Origin: Bacteroidales bacterium UBA6340
GTDB lineage: Bacteria; Bacteroidota; Bacteroidia; Bacteroidales; Paludibacteraceae
Direction of reading: 5' to 3'
DNA length: 37,009 bases
Assembly: GCA_002440265.1 (NCBI GenBank)
Contig: DJSG01000020.1
Location: 5,199-42,207, forward strand
The translations under genes were made by a program, and so were the position numbers. The notes under the pieces are model-generated. The model was not told where the DNA came from, made no database searches, and saw nothing but the letters and a program-made list of their open reading frames with translations. This document shows positions 16,801 to 24,555 of the stretch, piece after piece. Within the stretch, counting starts at the first letter, position 1, and every line of letters begins with the position of its first letter.

Positions 16801-18323
16801 TATTCAACGGTGTCTATTCATTCAACTGGCGCGTACGTTCTCTCGATGAGAACGGCTTGCCCGTCTCCGACTTTGTCGAGGGCACACCCGTCACTACGCG
16901 CGAGAATCCGTATCAGCCTGCCAATATGCAGGCTTCCACCACAGACAGTATCACCTACTACTTCACGTGGGATTCGCAACTGCCGGCTGACCACTATCTT
17001 ATCTCTGTCTATTCCAATGGCTACACGTACATGGCGCGTGAACTACACGAACCCGTCTTTGTCCATACTTTCGAGTTGGCTGGTACCTACTCTTGGCGGG
17101 TGGATGCCTATGACGCGGACGACTACCGTATAGGCTACGACTTCGGTGAGGATTTCGATGTGCCGCGCGTGCCGTCCTACAAAGTCACGGACCTGCACGT
17201 CACCACCAATGGCAACGCCCTATCCGCCGCATGGGCAAGCAACGCGGTTGCTTTCTATGTCAGGATATATGAGAGCAGTACGCGCGACTTGATATACCGC
17301 AGTTTCTTCCATGACCATCAAGTACAAATCTCCAACATTCCGGATGGGCAATACTACTTGAATGTTCGTCCCGTGAATGAAGACGAGACTTTCTTTATTG
17401 ATGAAGCCACAGAGGCATCCTTCACCATCTCTTCCCAAGTGAACACCGACACCTACACGGTGGCTGTCGCAGCCGGTGAGGGTGGCACGGTCAATACCGA
17501 GGTCAACGGCACATATACTCACGGCGACATAGTTGTGATAAATGCCATGCCCGCTGTTGGTTATCGCTTCACCCTCTGGAGTGACGGCAGCACGCTGCCC
17601 GCAAGGACGCTTGTTGTTTCCGGCGACATCCGCCTCACCGCTGCTTTCGAGACCGCCAAGCAACATCAGGTCGTTATCGCACCCGTGGAAGGCGGCTACA
17701 CCAACCCGGGGGCAGACTATTACACGATAGACGACGGCACTGAGTTCACTGTCTTCGCCGTACCCGAAGAGAACTACGACTTCTCGTGTTGGATTATCAA
17801 TGGCGATACTGTTAAGCAGAACCTCTATACCTTCACCGTCACGCAACCCATGCAGATTACACCGCGGTTCACTGCCAAAGCCGCTCCTGTGGAGTACTAC
17901 ACCCTCACCGTCTCCGCAGACGATGGCGGCTCTGTCCGTGTTTCGCCTTTGTTGGACCGTTACCCCGAAGGCTCCGAAGTGGTATTGGAGGCAATCCCCG
18001 ACCAAGGCTATACATTCAACTTCTGGAGCGATGGCAATACCAATTCCCCCCGCACCATCACGATAACCGACAACCTCCTGTTGACCGCCTTCTTTGCCAA
18101 GAGTACGGCACTCCCTGTCACCCCTGCGGACGACCTCACCATCACCGTCCTTGACCATACCGCCACCATCACCACCTCCACCCCGCAACCTCTCCGCATC
18201 TACGACCTCCTCGGCAACCTCCTTCTCGCCACTCCTGCCACAACCCGCACCACCTTTACCGCCCCCGTCACTGGTATCTACCTCATCCGTACGACCACTG
18301 GTACAACCAAGATAGTGCTATGA
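13881..18323 (+). CDS. Secreted C10 (streptopain/interpain-like) cysteine protease with InlB-type repeats and T9SS-like C-terminal domain
   Basis: This 1480-residue exported protease has a signal peptide (1-19, ending FAN), a Spi-like propeptide (about 20-150) with the GFVIVSADDR phrase, and a C10 catalytic domain with Cys191 in TGCVATAAGQIMYYHKYP, His335 in EGHAFVLDG and NWGWDG (351-356). Then come beta-sandwich modules including an OB-like stretch (about 700-790), a Trp-rich segment (YYWWWEQG) like a starch-binding module, Fn3-like domains, and three divergent InlB B-repeats (about 1189-1255, 1262-1331, 1340-1408). The last 65 residues (LRIYDLLGNLL ... GIYLIRTTTG) look like a T9SS sorting domain. 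It resembles PrtT and interpain of Porphyromonas and Prevotella. It overlaps the next gene by 4 nt (ATGA). Confidence 0.92.
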   Translation: MKRFFTLFISISMAMFTFANPRTVEEAMQIAGRFAADNQPSVSSAQRIRRALSASQPAQPMQLAYTQTQTGNATPALYIFNTTADDGGFVIVSADDRSRAILGYTDNGHFDAGNMPDNLRFWLRMYASEIASLSDNPIANLKAAAASFSATTTYTTYPTVAPLLGQTAWGQGTPFNNLCPTKDGERCVTGCVATAAGQIMYYHKYPTRGQDSYSYEWNNQTLSADFANTTYDWANMLPNYNGNYTTTQANAVATLMSHVGISCDMNYDLSANGGSGANSNVMMQSFINHFGYDMGIRVLPKDYMDETEMLSVIAQDLQANHPIFVSGRTTNDEGHAFVLDGMQSNGYVHINWGWDGYSDGYFPISALDPSYQGTGGAASGQGFTEQVTAFTGIQPNQGNAAIPLIIADEITLNSQTRLGRYDDISFSINPFQNAGVTPAEGRMVYIIYKDNAYYTTLISDADYNLSPGYHYMTACYVFRSVSSLSAGNYELSVGILPTNSSTSYPILTKIARGERRFPVTVTADSVFIGKGTVNLDGRADTDFTQTMIIDYTDGVNQNFLHLTLYTSDYTTADDKHTAGSKLELGLVPSNRTSVVGTYRLTGTAGYGDLVSNSYWTSLQYMVYEESKQEELTDGTVTITLDSIGNYVFAFDIVANNKSYTNTINMPADQITIGKYDATDRKLYYSSLENTTVTALAASDALTLIQSFASTRKTAIPYFVQGTISQMVNTPAQIRQYGTARFYISDDGTTDRQLYAFNTRWLNNEAFSTGKEVEVGDRVVISAPLQNYNGDTPELMAGYIYQHKEAPHLHDITIRTRMASDTVFDTSRGLYYWWWEQGQAGQIIQAQLSEDGWWTATVSTMADSVAYLVVNQDVSAVGWDGCQQTYDSPFFDSDACFYLEAVADGHRKGKLLPTFCDAFTAAWLPYDLQTFAKPTGVDFSWNTAQQAPYYEFVLEDAQSGETSTYHCEEPSVGLIFNGVYSFNWRVRSLDENGLPVSDFVEGTPVTTRENPYQPANMQASTTDSITYYFTWDSQLPADHYLISVYSNGYTYMARELHEPVFVHTFELAGTYSWRVDAYDADDYRIGYDFGEDFDVPRVPSYKVTDLHVTTNGNALSAAWASNAVAFYVRIYESSTRDLIYRSFFHDHQVQISNIPDGQYYLNVRPVNEDETFFIDEATEASFTISSQVNTDTYTVAVAAGEGGTVNTEVNGTYTHGDIVVINAMPAVGYRFTLWSDGSTLPARTLVVSGDIRLTAAFETAKQHQVVIAPVEGGYTNPGADYYTIDDGTEFTVFAVPEENYDFSCWIINGDTVKQNLYTFTVTQPMQITPRFTAKAAPVEYYTLTVSADDGGSVRVSPLLDRYPEGSEVVLEAIPDQGYTFNFWSDGNTNSPRTITITDNLLLTAFFAKSTALPVTPADDLTITVLDHTATITTSTPQPLRIYDLLGNLLLATPATTRTTFTAPVTGIYLIRTTTGTTKIVL

Positions 18324-18787
18324 ATATAAACAGTATCTTATTTGTCTGTCACGGCAATATCTGCCGCAGCGTGATGGCGGAGATGATTATGCGGCAGATG
18401 CTGTCGGAAGCAGGGTTGGGCGACAGGATACTGGTGGACTCCTGTGCCACATCTTCCGAAGAGATTGGCAACACCATCTACCCTCCCGCGCGGCGTTGTT
18501 TGCAAGCGCATGGCATACCTATCCTGCCCCATACCGCACGCCAAATCACACGCGGCGACTACGCTCGATTCGACCTCATTCTCTGCATGGAGAACTACAA
18601 CATACGCAACCTGCGCCCCATATTAGGCAATGACATCATGGCAGAGGACGCCACCCTACCCTCCCCCAAGATACATCGCCTCCTTCCGCGCGATGTAGCA
18701 GACCCTTGGTACACAGGCGACTTCGAGACCGCCTACCGCGATATCACAGAGGGCTGCCAACATCTTCTGCACACACTTATCCCCTGA
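18320..18787 (+). CDS. Low-molecular-weight protein-tyrosine phosphatase
   Basis: The 155-residue cytoplasmic protein has the family P-loop CHGNICRS (Cys10 to Arg16, CX5R) and the general acid Asp128 in DPWYTGDF, and is of normal length. Such enzymes remove phosphate from tyrosine residues of proteins, often the BY-kinases that control polysaccharide export, but no kinase lies here. Its ATG overlaps the protease stop codon (ATGA), so it is probably translated by coupling with the protease, an odd pairing with no known link. It is convergent with the AraC-family gene, 233 nt away. Confidence 0.93.
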   Translation: MNINSILFVCHGNICRSVMAEMIMRQMLSEAGLGDRILVDSCATSSEEIGNTIYPPARRCLQAHGIPILPHTARQITRGDYARFDLILCMENYNIRNLRPILGNDIMAEDATLPSPKIHRLLPRDVADPWYTGDFETAYRDITEGCQHLLHTLIP

Positions 18788-19020
18788 CCGCACGTTATAC
18801 CTGCCAACTGCTTCATCTCACCCTCCATGCAATGGATATATATCAATTAATTAAAATAAGTTACCACACCCCAACATACACATACCACCGAGATAATACC
18901 GAGAGAACCCCGAGCAAACCTCCACACATCACCACCCCTTTTACGCCTCGCAATAGCCTATTTGTTAAATTATCATAACACCATTATCTCCGCTTCACAG
19001 ACATTGTAGCAGTGCATTTG

Positions 19021-19914
19021 TCAGTTCTTGCCGATATACACCTTGCGGAATTGCTTGGGAGAGGCACCCTCATATTTGCTAAAGAAAGTGGAAAAATGCT
19101 GCACATTGCTAAACCCCAACTTGTATGCAATGTCAGATATATTCAGGTCCGACCCCAAAAGCAGACTTTTGGCTTGCAGGTAACGCAGTTGTTGCTGATA
19201 TTGTGCAGGCGAGATACCTGTACACTCCTTGAACATACTGCGAAACCATGTATAACCCATACCCAACTCTTTGGCAATCTGTTCCGGAGAAATGTTCTGA
19301 CCGATATACATTTTCATTAGATTTTTGGCTTGGTCAATCTTGTCGGATATGACGGAACTCTCATAAGGGGTCGCATTTTGTCGATAGACTGCAATGCCGA
19401 GAATATGCAGCACGATACCCGATATGAGCAACTGAAATCCTTTTTTCTCATACTGAGCCTCACGCAACACCTCTATATAAAAGGTCTCAATGTTTATGTC
19501 ATTTCCCGTAACTACGATGGGTTTGTTCGGCGAGAAAAAACCTTTCTCTACCCGCTCGTCAATGTATCGCCCGCGGAAACCAATCCAATACTCTTTCCAA
19601 CCGGTTGCTTTGTTAGGCGAATAATTGTGCCATTCTCCCGGAAAAAGCATCAGAATAGTACCGGCTTTCACCTGTGTCCGCTTGCAATGGGTAGACTCGA
19701 ACCAGCCCTCGCCATCTACAATATAAACCATTTGATATTCACGGAGTACGCGTCCTTTTAACTTGTTAAAATAGTAATCATTGGGGTGTATGCCTTCGGG
19801 CGGATATTCATGCCCGCGCGGGATAACTTGATAGCCGGCGGTCGTACAAACGATACCCCACTCTTCATCTTGTGGTGAAATAGGCATGTAGTGTAACTCT
19901 TTATTTTTCTCCAT
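19021..19914 (-). CDS. rhaR: AraC-family regulator, probable rhamnose activator RhaR
   Basis: The 297-residue protein has an N-terminal cupin-like sensor domain (YQMVYIVDGEGWFES, ILMLFPGEWHNY, about 60-110) and two C-terminal helix-turn-helix units (about 195-297; AKELGMGYTWFRSMFKECTG and ISDIAYKLGFSNVQHFSTFF segments). It is divergent from rhaB, and in Bacteroides thetaiotaomicron an AraC-type protein named RhaR activates the rhamnose operon, so L-rhamnose or a close derivative is the likely effector. Ligand choice is inferred from position only. Its promoter lies at 19972-20003. Confidence 0.88.
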   Translation of the reverse strand: MEKNKELHYMPISPQDEEWGIVCTTAGYQVIPRGHEYPPEGIHPNDYYFNKLKGRVLREYQMVYIVDGEGWFESTHCKRTQVKAGTILMLFPGEWHNYSPNKATGWKEYWIGFRGRYIDERVEKGFFSPNKPIVVTGNDINIETFYIEVLREAQYEKKGFQLLISGIVLHILGIAVYRQNATPYESSVISDKIDQAKNLMKMYIGQNISPEQIAKELGMGYTWFRSMFKECTGISPAQYQQQLRYLQAKSLLLGSDLNISDIAYKLGFSNVQHFSTFFSKYEGASPKQFRKVYIGKN

Positions 19915-19971
19915 AAAGCACTCGTATTATGTTGTAAAACATATTTTATCAGCAAACATCTAAATCTGTGT

Positions 19972-20003
19972 CAAAATTAGTACTTTTTTTGTCAATATGC
20001 AAA
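19972..20003 (-). promoter_or_regulatory. Promoter of the AraC-family regulator
   Basis: On the minus strand TTTG (20003-20000), 20 bp, TAATTTTG (19979-19972), a full consensus match. The leader would be about 50 nt. Confidence 0.65.
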
Positions 20004-20033
20004 TCGACATGTCATTTTTTTGCTGTACCTTTG
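19991..20033 (+). promoter_or_regulatory. Promoter region of the rha-sus cluster, activator-dependent type
   Basis: TACCTTTG (20026-20033) is a good -7 element 33 nt before the rhaB ATG. At the -33 position (about 20002-20005) there is no TTTG. Two direct GTCA-starting segments (GTCAATAT at 19991 and GTCATTTT at 20011), 20 bp apart, lie just upstream and could be half-sites for the AraC-type regulator. A missing -33 box with nearby repeats is what a positively controlled promoter would show. Confidence 0.45.
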
Positions 20034-20066
20034 CAGCGTAAATAAAAACAAGTGCTACAGCATACC

Positions 20067-21494
20067 ATGAAACATAACTTCATCGGCATAGATTTAGGTG
20101 CAACCAGCGGAAGAGTTGTTTTGGTTAGTTTGGATCGGTGCGAGGATGGAATTTCTCACATCGGAATGAAAGTGCTTCGCCGTTTTGATAATCCGATTAT
20201 CAAAACGGGCGAACACTTTTATTGGGATATCTATGCACTATGGTCGGAGATAAAAGAGGGTTTGCGTACTGCGGCAGAAATGGGGGGGACGATAGATTCG
20301 ATAGGTGTGGATACGTGGGGTGTGGATATAGTGTGGATAGGCAAGGACGGGACGATTCTGGGTCAGCCGATTGCTTATAGAGACCCCTATACACAAGGTA
20401 CTCCTGAAAAAGTGTTTGACCATATATCGCGCCATGAGTTGTATTGTCGTACCGGTATTCAGACATTGAATTTCAATACATTGTTCCAACTCTATGCGCA
20501 GAATGAAAGCGGTTTTGCTCCCAAAGAGGCGGCGGCGAAGATGCTGTTTATGCCCGATGCAATCAGTTACCTGCTGACAGGCGAGACGGTTTGCGAATAT
20601 ACGGCATTGAGTACTTCGAATATGATGAACGCGTGTACGCGCGAGATAGACGAAGAGTTGCTTCGTTTGGTGGGTATGGATGCGGCAATGCTCGGGCGGT
20701 ATGTGCAACCGGGGCAACGTATCGGCAACCTCTCGGAGAGTGTGCAAGCCGAGACGGGGTTAGGTGCAGTGCCGGTGATAGCCGTGGCGGGGCATGATAC
20801 AGGCAGTGCCGTAGCCGCAGTGCCGGCAGAGGACGGGGATTTTGCTTATCTCAGTTCGGGAACATGGAGCCTGATGGGGGTGGAGTTGCCGGAGCCAATC
20901 CTAACAGAAGAGAGCGAAAAGGAAAATTTTACCAATGAAGGCGGCATAAGCGGTACGGTGCGATACCTGAAAAATATCACGGGTATGTGGCTGTTGGAAC
21001 AATGTCGCAAGCAATGGAAAGCAGCAGGGAAAGAGTATGCTTACCCACAGATTATCGCTATGGCGGAAAGGGCTATTGGCGAGAAACGCTATACTATAAT
21101 TCAGCCTGACGATACATCGTTGGCGAGCCCTATGCGTATGGCGGATGCTATTGCGGCATTGGCGGGGTGCAAGATGGCGGACGATGAGACAATTGCCACA
21201 ATCTTTATGAGTTTGGCAAACCGTTATGCGCAGGTGTTTATACGATTGCAGCAACTGACGGGCAAGACGCTGAACTGTCTGCACGTAATAGGCGGCGGTG
21301 CGCAAAACGAGTTGCTCAACCAACTGACTGCCAATGCGGTAGGTGTACCTGTTGTAGCAGGACCGACGGAGGCTACCGTAATAGGCAATGCGATGATACA
21401 GGCACAGGCAACGGGTGTTGTAACTGAAAGGAAAGAGATGCGCCGGATTATCCGTCAGTCTGTAGAATTGAAAACATTTAACCCTCAATTATAA
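20067..21494 (+). CDS. rhaB: L-rhamnulokinase
   Basis: The 475-residue FGGY-family kinase phosphorylates L-rhamnulose to L-rhamnulose 1-phosphate using ATP in the cytoplasm. Evidence: GIDLGATSGR (7-16) phosphate loop, VDTWGVD (81-87), catalytic base Asp244 in AGHDTGSA, and the C-terminal VIGGGAQNELLNQLTA segment. The ATG at 20067 is preferred over an in-frame GTG five codons earlier because the conserved start follows it directly. It is the first gene of the cluster; its stop overlaps the rhaA start by 1 nt (TAATG). Confidence 0.96.
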   Translation: MKHNFIGIDLGATSGRVVLVSLDRCEDGISHIGMKVLRRFDNPIIKTGEHFYWDIYALWSEIKEGLRTAAEMGGTIDSIGVDTWGVDIVWIGKDGTILGQPIAYRDPYTQGTPEKVFDHISRHELYCRTGIQTLNFNTLFQLYAQNESGFAPKEAAAKMLFMPDAISYLLTGETVCEYTALSTSNMMNACTREIDEELLRLVGMDAAMLGRYVQPGQRIGNLSESVQAETGLGAVPVIAVAGHDTGSAVAAVPAEDGDFAYLSSGTWSLMGVELPEPILTEESEKENFTNEGGISGTVRYLKNITGMWLLEQCRKQWKAAGKEYAYPQIIAMAERAIGEKRYTIIQPDDTSLASPMRMADAIAALAGCKMADDETIATIFMSLANRYAQVFIRLQQLTGKTLNCLHVIGGGAQNELLNQLTANAVGVPVVAGPTEATVIGNAMIQAQATGVVTERKEMRRIIRQSVELKTFNPQL

Positions 21495-22747
21495 TGAAAG
21501 ATAATTTAGTACATCAGGCGTATGCCATAGCCCGCGAGCGGTATGCCGAGACGGGCGTTGATACCGAGAAAGTGCTGCAACAACTTCAAGACTTCCATCT
21601 GTCGATACACTGCTGGCAGGCGGACGATGTTTGCGGCTTCGAACCCAAGGCGGGAGCAATGTCGGGCGGCATCCAGAGTACGGGAAACTATCCCGGCAAG
21701 GCACGCAATATAGACGAACTGCGTGCGGACATACTGAAAGCCAAGAGTCTTATCCCAGGTACGCATCGCCTGAACCTGCACGAGATTTACGGGGAGTTCG
21801 GCGGAAAGATGATTGACCGCAACGAGTGCAACACGGATATGTTCCGCGGCTGGATGGAATGGGGACGGGAGCATAATACAAAGTTGGATTTCAACTCCAC
21901 CAATTTCTCGCACTCGAAATCAGGCAACCTGACTATATCCAACCCCGACAAGTCGATTCGTGAGTTTTGGATAGAGCATATCAAGCGTTGCCGTGCGATA
22001 GCCAATGCGATGGGCGAATACCAGCAAGACCCGTGTATATTGAATATATGGATACATGATGGTAGCAAAGACCTGACGGTGAACCGTATGCTCTACCGTA
22101 CATTGCTCAAAGAGAGTTTGGACGATATATTGTCGGTAAAATACAAGTGGGAAAAGCCATGTTTGGAAAGCAAGGTTTTCGGTATCGGTTTGGAGACAAT
22201 GACCTGCGGCAGCAACGATTTCTACACAGCGTATGCGGCAAAGAACAATGTAATCATCACGTTGGATACGGGACACTTCCACCCGACGGAGTCGGTGGCG
22301 GACAAAGTGAGCGCAATGCTGCTTTTTGTGCCCGAACTGATGTTGCACGTATCGCGTCCCGTGCGTTGGGATTCCGATCACGTAACGCTGATGGACGACC
22401 CGACACTGGAACTGTTCCAAGAGATAGTGCGTGCCGATGCGCTCAACCGTGTACATTACGGGTTAGACTATTTCGACGGATCCATCAACCGTATCGGGGC
22501 GTACGTTATCGGTTCGCGTGCCGCACAGCGCAGTATGACACGCGCCCTGCTGGAGCCTGTTCGGACCATTCGCGAGTACGAGTTGAACGGCAAAGGATTT
22601 GAGAAACTGGCAGCTATCGAGGAGGAAAAATCAATGCCGTGGGCGGCTGTGTATGACGAGTTCTGCGTGCGCAACAATGTACCTGTCGGGTTGGATTTTA
22701 TCCCCGAGGTGGAGCAATATGAACGTGAAGTAACCGGCAAACGATGA
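21494..22747 (+). CDS. rhaA: L-rhamnose isomerase
   Basis: The 417-residue enzyme interconverts L-rhamnose and L-rhamnulose with divalent metal. Family landmarks are CWQADDVCGFE (40-50), LDTGHFHPTE (257-266), and metal-binding aspartates in RPVRWDSDHV (288-297). Length is as in Escherichia coli and Bacteroides. It overlaps rhaB by 1 nt and rhaT by 4 nt, so translation is probably coupled. Confidence 0.97.
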   Translation: MKDNLVHQAYAIARERYAETGVDTEKVLQQLQDFHLSIHCWQADDVCGFEPKAGAMSGGIQSTGNYPGKARNIDELRADILKAKSLIPGTHRLNLHEIYGEFGGKMIDRNECNTDMFRGWMEWGREHNTKLDFNSTNFSHSKSGNLTISNPDKSIREFWIEHIKRCRAIANAMGEYQQDPCILNIWIHDGSKDLTVNRMLYRTLLKESLDDILSVKYKWEKPCLESKVFGIGLETMTCGSNDFYTAYAAKNNVIITLDTGHFHPTESVADKVSAMLLFVPELMLHVSRPVRWDSDHVTLMDDPTLELFQEIVRADALNRVHYGLDYFDGSINRIGAYVIGSRAAQRSMTRALLEPVRTIREYELNGKGFEKLAAIEEEKSMPWAAVYDEFCVRNNVPVGLDFIPEVEQYEREVTGKR

Positions 22748-23736
22748 GTATTCTGATAGGACTGTTAATCATTGCCTTAGGTGCATTCTGCCAGAGCAGT
22801 TGCTATGTACCTATCCGCAAGATCCGCCGTTGGTCGTGGGAGTCGTACTGGCTCCTGCAAGGCGTTTTTGCATGGTTTGTTTTTCCGTTGCTCGGTGCGC
22901 TGTTGGCGGTACCGGCGGGAGAAAGCCTGTGGACGCTGTTGGCGCAACACCCTGTAGCCGTTTGGCAAACCATCGGGTATGGTGTGTTGTGGGGTGTGGG
23001 CGGACTGACCTTCGGTCTCTCGATGCGCTACTTGGGCGTGGCACTCGGGCAATCGATAGCCTTGGGTACATGCGCAGGTATGGGAACGATACTGGCTCCC
23101 GTACTGACAGGGCACGCAGCCGACCTGACCACATCGGTTATCATCGGGGTGGTGGTAACGCTGCTCGGTATCGCCATTATCGGTGTTGCGGGCAATATGA
23201 AAGCCAAAGTACAGGGAGATACGGTGAAGGAGTTTCATTTCGGTAAAGGTATCGGAGTGGCTCTGCTGGCGGGACTGATGTCGGCATGCTTCAATATCGG
23301 TTTGGCAAAAGGGGCAGAACTCTGTTTCGATGGTGTAAATCCGATGTTCCGCTCGCTGCCCGCCACTATGCTTGTTACTTTCGGCGGTTTTCTGACCAAT
23401 ATGGTCTATTGCCTGTACCAGAACCGCCGCAACCATACTTTCACCGATTATCGCGAGAAGGGGGTATGGGCAAACAATCTGCTCTTCTGTGCACTGGCGG
23501 GCGCATTGTGGTACAGCCAGTTCTTCGGTCTGTCGCTCGGCAAGGGTTTCCTGACCGAAAGTCCGACGCTGATGACGTTTGCCTTCTGTATTCTGATGGC
23601 ACTCAATGTGGTATTCAGCAATGTATGGGGCATTATCCTTAAAGAATGGCGAGGTTGCTCCCGCAGAACGATAGCAGTACTGCTTGCGGGTATTATAATT
23701 TTGATTTTCAGTTGTTTTTTACCATATCTGATATGA
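22744..23736 (+). CDS. rhaT: L-rhamnose/proton symporter
   Basis: The 330-residue membrane protein has about ten hydrophobic segments and the RhaT-specific N-terminal region CYVPIRKIRRWSWESYW, with GLTFGLSMRYLGVALGQS further on. It imports L-rhamnose across the inner membrane with protons. It overlaps rhaA and rhaD by 4 nt on each side (ATGA). Confidence 0.95.
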   Translation: MSILIGLLIIALGAFCQSSCYVPIRKIRRWSWESYWLLQGVFAWFVFPLLGALLAVPAGESLWTLLAQHPVAVWQTIGYGVLWGVGGLTFGLSMRYLGVALGQSIALGTCAGMGTILAPVLTGHAADLTTSVIIGVVVTLLGIAIIGVAGNMKAKVQGDTVKEFHFGKGIGVALLAGLMSACFNIGLAKGAELCFDGVNPMFRSLPATMLVTFGGFLTNMVYCLYQNRRNHTFTDYREKGVWANNLLFCALAGALWYSQFFGLSLGKGFLTESPTLMTFAFCILMALNVVFSNVWGIILKEWRGCSRRTIAVLLAGIIILIFSCFLPYLI

Positions 23737-24551
23737 GTATTTTAGACACAAATGCGGCTCTGTGTGCGACCGTGGCGGATGTAGCCGAAGTGGCAGGGCA
23801 TATATGGGCGAAAGGTTGGGGTGAACGCAACGGCGGGAACATCACGGTGAATATCTCCGAGTATGCCGCTCCCGAGTGGAGTACACTGCCTGCGCTGAGC
23901 GATACCATCGCTATCGGACAGACATTGCCCGCAATAGCCGGTATGTACTTTTATTGCAAAGGCACGCAGAAACGTATGCGCGATTTGGCACGCAGCCCGA
24001 TGGCTAACGGGTCGGTGATACGTATCACCGCAGACGGGGCGCACTATGAGATTATCGCCGACAGTGCTATTGCGCCAACGTCCGAACTGCCTTCCCACCT
24101 GATGGTGCACAACTATCTGCAACAGACCGGCAGCCGGTACAAAGCCACGCTCCATACTCACCCGATTGAGTTGGTAGCGATGAGCCACAGTCCCCGTTTC
24201 TTGGATTCCGAGGTACTGACCCGCACGCTTTGGTCGATGATTCCCGAGACTTTGGCATTTGCGCCTCTCGGTATAGGGGTGGTGCCGTATCAGGTGCCGG
24301 GAAGTATGGAACTGGCAGAAGCCACACTCAGACAGATACATCACTACGATGTAACGCTATGGGAGAAGCACGGTGTGTTTGCCGTAGGGCAGGACATAAT
24401 GGACGCTTTCGACCAGGTGGACGTACTGAACAAAGCCGCGACTATTTATCTGCGATCGCGCTCTATGGGATTTGAACCGCAAGGGATGACCGATGAGCAG
24501 ATGCACGATGTACAACGTATATTCAATCTTCCTAAAAACAGACCCTGTTAA
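23733..24551 (+). CDS. rhaD: L-rhamnulose-1-phosphate aldolase
   Basis: The 272-residue class II zinc aldolase splits L-rhamnulose 1-phosphate into dihydroxyacetone phosphate and L-lactaldehyde. Zinc histidines are visible as His141 and His143 in LHTHP and His213 in WEKHG, with Glu118 in TSELPSH, and ERNGGNIT (31-38) at the phosphate site. The ATG at 23733 is chosen for its 4-nt overlap with rhaT and match to family length; an upstream in-frame start lies inside rhaT. No lactaldehyde reductase follows, unlike the Bacteroides rhamnose operon; susC begins 4 nt later. Confidence 0.96.
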   Translation: MSILDTNAALCATVADVAEVAGHIWAKGWGERNGGNITVNISEYAAPEWSTLPALSDTIAIGQTLPAIAGMYFYCKGTQKRMRDLARSPMANGSVIRITADGAHYEIIADSAIAPTSELPSHLMVHNYLQQTGSRYKATLHTHPIELVAMSHSPRFLDSEVLTRTLWSMIPETLAFAPLGIGVVPYQVPGSMELAEATLRQIHHYDVTLWEKHGVFAVGQDIMDAFDQVDVLNKAATIYLRSRSMGFEPQGMTDEQMHDVQRIFNLPKNRPC

Positions 24552-24555
24552 TATC

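Noticed and set aside
18838..18978. Small plus-strand ORF (MDIYQLIKISYH...) between the phosphatase and AraC genes
   Set aside because: Low-complexity Thr/Pro/His composition, no recognisable form and no supporting signals.
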